In this document: positions 60,007 through 64,000 of the stretch, in pieces
Layout of the letters: every line of letters starts with the position of its first letter
Position numbering within the stretch: position 1 is the stretch's first letter
NCBI RefSeq assembly: GCF_000019225.1
Contig: NC_010995.1
Coordinates: 1,434,501-1,498,500, forward strand
Origin: Cellvibrio japonicus Ueda107
Lineage (GTDB): Bacteria; Pseudomonadota; Gammaproteobacteria; Pseudomonadales; Cellvibrionaceae
Direction of reading: 5' to 3'
DNA: 64,000 bases
Notes under the pieces: model-generated
What the model saw: the letters and a program-made list of their open reading frames with translations, nothing else
Database searches by the model: none
What the model was told of the DNA's origin: nothing
Program-made: the position numbers and the translations under genes

Positions 60007-62296
60007 CTGGTGTAAGCTATGCTGGCTTTCACCGCTGTTACTTGTGGTCTGCCAGGTAGTGGATGCAGCGGAAACCCTTTACTTGGAAGTTGTGGTTAAT
60101 GGAAAAAATACGCACCGGATTATAGAGGTAATTCGCGATGATATGAGTTGGAATATTGCATCCAATGATTTGGCCGATTTGGGGATAAAACTACCCAAGA
60201 ATACCGGCGTGCTATTTCGCCTGAGTGATTTTGCGCAGATAGGGATCGATTATGATGCGCAATTCCAGCGCCTTTTCCTGACATTTCCCAGTGAATTCCT
60301 GCCTTTGCAACAACTTCGTAATGAGCGACCGATAAAGCGATCAACCCAATTACAACGCGATGCGGGAGCCTTTGTTAACTACAACCTGTTAGCCTCTTCC
60401 GGTAGTGGCCGTAATCGCTATCTGAATGTGTGGCATGAAGGTTATTTATTTAACGAGGATGTACATTTGGTTTCTATGGGAATGTATCAACAAGCATTAG
60501 GCCAGGCACAGGACTCTGGTTATACCCGCTTTGAAACCTATGCCCAATGGGATAATGAGGATGCTCTTTGGCGTTTGGCAATCGGCGATGTCATTAATGC
60601 CGCGCCGGCGTGGGGCAGGAGTATACGTATGGGGGGGATTCGATTCGCGCGCGATTTTGCCCTTGATCCAAGCCTGATTACTTTTCCCTTACCGGAGTTT
60701 TATGGTGAGTCAGCGGTGCCATCCCAAGTGGATTTATTGCTTAATGGTAAAAGCTACCGGCGTGAACAGGTAGACCCCGGTCCTTTTTTGGTAAGTGCGA
60801 TTCCCTATTTTTCCGGCGCAGGAACGGCGGACATTATTACGACGGATGCCCAGGGGCGCCAATTGAGCCAACGTGTCGATTTTTATGTGACTAACCAACT
60901 ATTGGCCAAGCGACAATTGGATTACGACCTTACTTTCGGGTTTCGCCGTAACAATTTTGGACTTGATTCCTACGATTATGACAATCGCCCTGTATTTAGC
61001 GGCAGCCTGCGTTATGGTTTACATGATTACGTCACTCCGCAATTGCATCTGCAATCGGGTGAGGGATTATTGCTGGTCGGTGTGGGTGCTAATTTGCTTA
61101 TGGGAAATATAGGGGTATTGGAATTGGCTCACAGTGTGAGTGACCATCATGATATTCGCGGTAAGCAAACGCTAGTGGGGTACAGTTACGCGCAGCGCTG
61201 GTTAGGTGTTTCCATGCGCTATACCCATCGTCACCAGGGGTATCGGGATTTGGGGGTACTGGATCAGGGTGTCCTGAACGATCAACAGTGGCAGGTGGGG
61301 TTATCTTTTTATGAGCCATCGCTGGGAGCGTTGGGGATTAATTATTTTCATATCCGGGACCCGCATATGGATGCACGCAGTTTTATGAGCCTGACCTGGA
61401 ATCGCTATTTTGATCGCGGGTTTACAGCCTATTTCAGTTATACCAACCAGCTATATGGCCAGCGTGAGAAGGTGTTCAGCTTTTCATTGAGTTTTCCCTT
61501 CGGGAATTACAGTCAGGCAAGTGTTTCCGGTTACCGCAATCCCACGCGCGAATGGAGTAACCAGGTACAGGCGATGCGCAATGTGCCTTATGAAGGCGGT
61601 ATGGGATGGCGTGTGGGAATAGATGATGGAAACCGGAATAATGCGTATGGTTCATGGGATTATCGTGCTGCCTATTACGATACATCTATGGGTTTTTATC
61701 GATTAATGGGCGAGGTCCAGTACCAGGCAGAGTTGGCTGGTGCCATAGTATTGATGAATCGCGACATCTATTGGGGGCGTGCAATAACAGATGCTTTTGC
61801 GTTGGTAGAAGCCGGACAACCTGGCGTACCGGTATTGGTTGGCAATAAAAAAGTGGGTGTTACTAATGAAGATGGAAAATTATTGGTGGCCGATTTGTAC
61901 AGCTATCATGAAAACCGTCTCTCAATAGATCCTATGGACTTGCCGGTTAATGCCGCTTTGTCATCCGTTGAGCAAATAGTGATGCCGCGTCGCAAGAGCG
62001 GTGTGAATTTACAATTTTCGGTGCGTTACACCCGTCCGGTGTTGTTAGTCGTACAGGATGAACGCCTTCAACTATTGCCTGTAGGAACTGTATTAAGGGT
62101 GAAGGACACCCAGGATACTTATCAGGTTGGATGGAATGGCGAGGTCTATATTGAAAACCTGGTGGCCCCGGTTGAATTGGTATTTACGGAAAATAATTGC
62201 AGCCTGCAGGTGGTACCTCCTGTCGAGGATATTCCATTTCCAAGGCTAGGCCCTTTAACCTGTTTATCATCGGCAGAAGGGCATTCATTACCTTAA
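59993..62296 (+). CDS. outer-membrane usher
   Basis: 767 residues from a TTG with GGGAG 7 nt upstream. Signal peptide (WLSPLLLVVCQVVDAAETLY), N-terminal domain, a long beta-barrel (DLTFGFRRNNFGLDSYDYDN, YSYAQRWLGVSMRYTHRHQG) with the usher signature in LNGKSYRREQVDPGPF, and C-terminal domains. Forms the secretion pore that polymerises SCPU pilins. Reads as a typical archaic usher; no frameshift. Confidence 0.93.
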   Translation: MPLSSWCKLCWLSPLLLVVCQVVDAAETLYLEVVVNGKNTHRIIEVIRDDMSWNIASNDLADLGIKLPKNTGVLFRLSDFAQIGIDYDAQFQRLFLTFPSEFLPLQQLRNERPIKRSTQLQRDAGAFVNYNLLASSGSGRNRYLNVWHEGYLFNEDVHLVSMGMYQQALGQAQDSGYTRFETYAQWDNEDALWRLAIGDVINAAPAWGRSIRMGGIRFARDFALDPSLITFPLPEFYGESAVPSQVDLLLNGKSYRREQVDPGPFLVSAIPYFSGAGTADIITTDAQGRQLSQRVDFYVTNQLLAKRQLDYDLTFGFRRNNFGLDSYDYDNRPVFSGSLRYGLHDYVTPQLHLQSGEGLLLVGVGANLLMGNIGVLELAHSVSDHHDIRGKQTLVGYSYAQRWLGVSMRYTHRHQGYRDLGVLDQGVLNDQQWQVGLSFYEPSLGALGINYFHIRDPHMDARSFMSLTWNRYFDRGFTAYFSYTNQLYGQREKVFSFSLSFPFGNYSQASVSGYRNPTREWSNQVQAMRNVPYEGGMGWRVGIDDGNRNNAYGSWDYRAAYYDTSMGFYRLMGEVQYQAELAGAIVLMNRDIYWGRAITDAFALVEAGQPGVPVLVGNKKVGVTNEDGKLLVADLYSYHENRLSIDPMDLPVNAALSSVEQIVMPRRKSGVNLQFSVRYTRPVLLVVQDERLQLLPVGTVLRVKDTQDTYQVGWNGEVYIENLVAPVELVFTENNCSLQVVPPVEDIPFPRLGPLTCLSSAEGHSLP

Positions 62297-62309
62297 CCGG
62301 GGGCATTTG

Positions 62310-63290
62310 ATGAACTTCCTGCACGGGAAATGCTTGTGTGTACTCTCGATGGGAACAGGATTCCTGTGGGGATTTCCCGCTATGGCGAATTGCAGTGTGA
62401 CCGCGGCGACCAGCCCCAGCCCAATTGCGTATGGCATTTATGCATCCAAAGCGGTAGTGCCAGGCGATTTGTCACCCAACGCTGCCGGTGTTGATGCCAC
62501 GTTTAATGTAAGTTGCTCGGTTGTACTCAATTTATCCCTGTTGGGAACCAGCAGTTGGTTGCGCTATACCGCCATGCAACCCATGGTATTAACCAAGGGG
62601 AGCGAAACCATTCCTTACGTGATCGCCAGCAATGCGACATTTAACCCCGTTATTTCGTCGGTGGGCCAAGCCATTGGCGGCCCTACCGGTTTTCAATTGT
62701 TGAGTTTAATTGTCCTGGCCAGTGGGCAGATTCAGGTTCCTCTGCATATTAAAACCCTTCCTATGCTGTATTGGCCTGGTGCGGGAACCTATACCAGTAA
62801 TCAGGTGCTATCAGTGGATGGCACCATTTGTACCGGGTTGGGAATTGGCGGTATTTGCCTGGGTACTTCGCCGGTTAACGGTTCGGTAACCGCTTCTATG
62901 AATTTGGTGGTGAGTAAAATGTGTGAATTTGCTACGACCAGTTCACTGGTTGATTTTGGCAGTGTCAGCTTTTTGGAACAGGCATCAACCATGCAGTTGC
63001 AAGTGTCGTTGCGCTGTAATGCGCAGGAAGATTATTTGCTGTATGCAGACAATGGCAACCATTATCTCAATGGCGATCGCTATATGGTTTCAGCGGGTGG
63101 TGAGCGTATCCGCTACCAGGTAGTAAACCCCGGTAATAACAGTCAGGTGCTGGAACAAGCATCCCCCCTGTCCAGAATTGCTACCGGCTATACCGAAAAC
63201 TTACAGATTCCAGTGGTTATCCCCTCGGGCCAGGCTACTCCCCATGCAGGAATCTATACGGATAATGTGCGGATGGTGATTGAGTATTGA
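62310..63290 (+). CDS. two-domain SCPU tip adhesin (CsuE-like)
   Basis: 326 residues from the ATG at 62310 (the TTG 3 nt before gives one more residue). Signal peptide ending PAMANC, then two SCPU-like domains (about 30-185 and 190-326); the second begins ASMNLVVSKMCEFATTSSLV and ends YTDNVRMVIEY. Two-domain size and last position match the tip adhesin of Csu-like pili. The first domain has long hydrophobic loops (IGGPTGFQLLSLIVLASG), the type that bind surfaces. Confidence 0.88.
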   Translation: MNFLHGKCLCVLSMGTGFLWGFPAMANCSVTAATSPSPIAYGIYASKAVVPGDLSPNAAGVDATFNVSCSVVLNLSLLGTSSWLRYTAMQPMVLTKGSETIPYVIASNATFNPVISSVGQAIGGPTGFQLLSLIVLASGQIQVPLHIKTLPMLYWPGAGTYTSNQVLSVDGTICTGLGIGGICLGTSPVNGSVTASMNLVVSKMCEFATTSSLVDFGSVSFLEQASTMQLQVSLRCNAQEDYLLYADNGNHYLNGDRYMVSAGGERIRYQVVNPGNNSQVLEQASPLSRIATGYTENLQIPVVIPSGQATPHAGIYTDNVRMVIEY

Positions 63291-63322
63291 ACGGGTGGCA
63301 CCTGGCCACCCGGAGGTAATAA

Positions 63323-64000
63323 TTACCGTTGTGCCTTCACATATTTCATGATGTTGACAAACGTGTCCGTCCAATAAATATCTTTGTTCTCTGCCAGGTA
63401 TTTGAGAAGTTGCTCATGGGCTTCACGGGACACACTCAGATGGTCACCACCAACCCCATGGAAGGTGAAGTTAGCCATGGTGCCTTTAGCGGCCGCCTCT
63501 TTGACAACGGCAATGAGTTGTTCTCCTGTTACATTTGTAGGGAAATCGACGCTGACAGCATAGGGGTCGAGTGTTTCCATGTCCGGTGTGACGCCGCCAC
63601 TTTTCGCCTTGATAGCGACAAACTCACTTTTTAATCCGTCGATATAGTTACTGCCGCCTGCGTTGAGATCAATACAGGGGGGAGTATAGGTGCGCTCGGT
63701 TTTACCATCGATGGCATGTAGAAAGCTATTGGCCACTTTTACCTGGTCTTGCATCTGGACCACACTCACTTTATCCAGGTCTCTGTCGACGGAAACCCAC
63801 TCACGGCCGGGGCTGCTTTTGGCGCATTGGTGAAAAATACTGTGATTGCCCAGCTCATGCCCTTGCTTGGCCGCTGTGCGCCAATCTTCCAATCGCGTCT
63901 GCAACGATGGACTGGCCACACTTAAATAAAAGGTTCCCTTAAGGCCGTATTTATTAAGGTCGGGAATTGCATGGTCGAGTTGGCTATCCAGGGCATCATC
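63323..64000 (-). CDS. polysaccharide deacetylase (CE4), C-terminal part (runs off right edge)
   Basis: The frame is open from 64000 to the stop at 63323 (225 codons). It begins DDALDSQLDHAIPDL, a TFDD-type metal motif cut by the edge, then KGTFYLSV, and GHELGNHSIFH, the CE4 His motif with both His ligands. FTFHGVGGDHLSVS near the end supplies the catalytic His region. NodB-fold enzymes remove acetyl groups from chitin, peptidoglycan or xylan. The start of the gene is outside the window. Confidence 0.9.
   Translation of the reverse strand, partial: DDALDSQLDHAIPDLNKYGLKGTFYLSVASPSLQTRLEDWRTAAKQGHELGNHSIFHQCAKSSPGREWVSVDRDLDKVSVVQMQDQVKVANSFLHAIDGKTERTYTPPCIDLNAGGSNYIDGLKSEFVAIKAKSGGVTPDMETLDPYAVSVDFPTNVTGEQLIAVVKEAAAKGTMANFTFHGVGGDHLSVSREAHEQLLKYLAENKDIYWTDTFVNIMKYVKAQR

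Noticed and set aside
1..64000. CRISPR arrays, rRNA and tRNA genes
   Set aside because: No regularly spaced repeats and no tRNA or rRNA signatures were seen apart from the tRNA-like part of ssrA.

Overview
The window looks like chromosome from a plant-polysaccharide-degrading gammaproteobacterium close to Cellvibrio. Pointers are lipoproteins and a pectate lyase with long poly-serine linkers, a polysaccharide deacetylase, a gammaproteobacterial type tmRNA (tag ANDDSYALAA), and RadA/RimK/flavodoxin/PilZ genes of that flavour. The species call is inference.

Region 1 (1-9434) is accessory DNA. It holds the start of a Ser-rich lipoprotein (left edge), a small unknown protein, a small serine resolvase behind a promoter with an inverted repeat, a LuxR-type AHL receptor without a LuxI, a Ser-linker lipoprotein plus membrane protein, an HTH protein, a small membrane protein with a VirD4/TraG coupling ATPase, and an ATGA-coupled pair of a small protein and a large serine recombinase. 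The recombinase frame runs into the 3' end of ssrA (tmRNA, 9370-9723, minus). This looks like the end of an integrative element sitting at ssrA; the other end is left of the window.

Region 2 (9859-22166, minus) is one urea-nitrogen block: allophanate hydrolase, urea carboxylase, a GntR/FCD regulator and urtABCDE. A sigma-54-like promoter (GG-N10-GC) lies in front of the first gene, as expected for nitrogen control.

Region 3 (22498-28219) has a self-inhibited Fic protein next to a dGTPase, a VanZ fusion, a small acidic protein, and a RimB-like protease with RimK.

Region 4 (28231-39623) is a mobile-element and Rhs zone. IS66 copy 1 (8-bp target duplication) is broken by a tnpB frameshift and by a nested IS3-group element (3-bp duplication). 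A three-gene secreted Rhs operon follows on the minus strand; its last gene is split by an intact IS66 copy 2 (8-bp duplication). Removing that copy and one duplication restores 846 codons in frame. The Rhs tip carries two CxxC motifs and is followed 2 nt later by a candidate immunity gene.

Region 5 (39998-56111) holds a GAF-PAS-GGDEF-EAL protein, a STAS protein, a PDC sensor coupled to radA, a PilZ-PilZ-solute-binding operon, a ROK sugar kinase, a hotdog protein, an oxidoreductase, a secreted pectate lyase, an SDR, and an iron-responsive-looking segment. That segment has a perfect Fur 7-1-7 box before a flavodoxin, then an unknown protein, a sigma-region-2-like small protein with a weaker Fur box, and a methyltransferase.

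Region 6 (56281-64000) has a large unknown protein, a compact Csu-like (SCPU) chaperone-usher pilus operon behind a 24-bp perfect palindrome, and the C-terminal part of a polysaccharide deacetylase running off the right edge.
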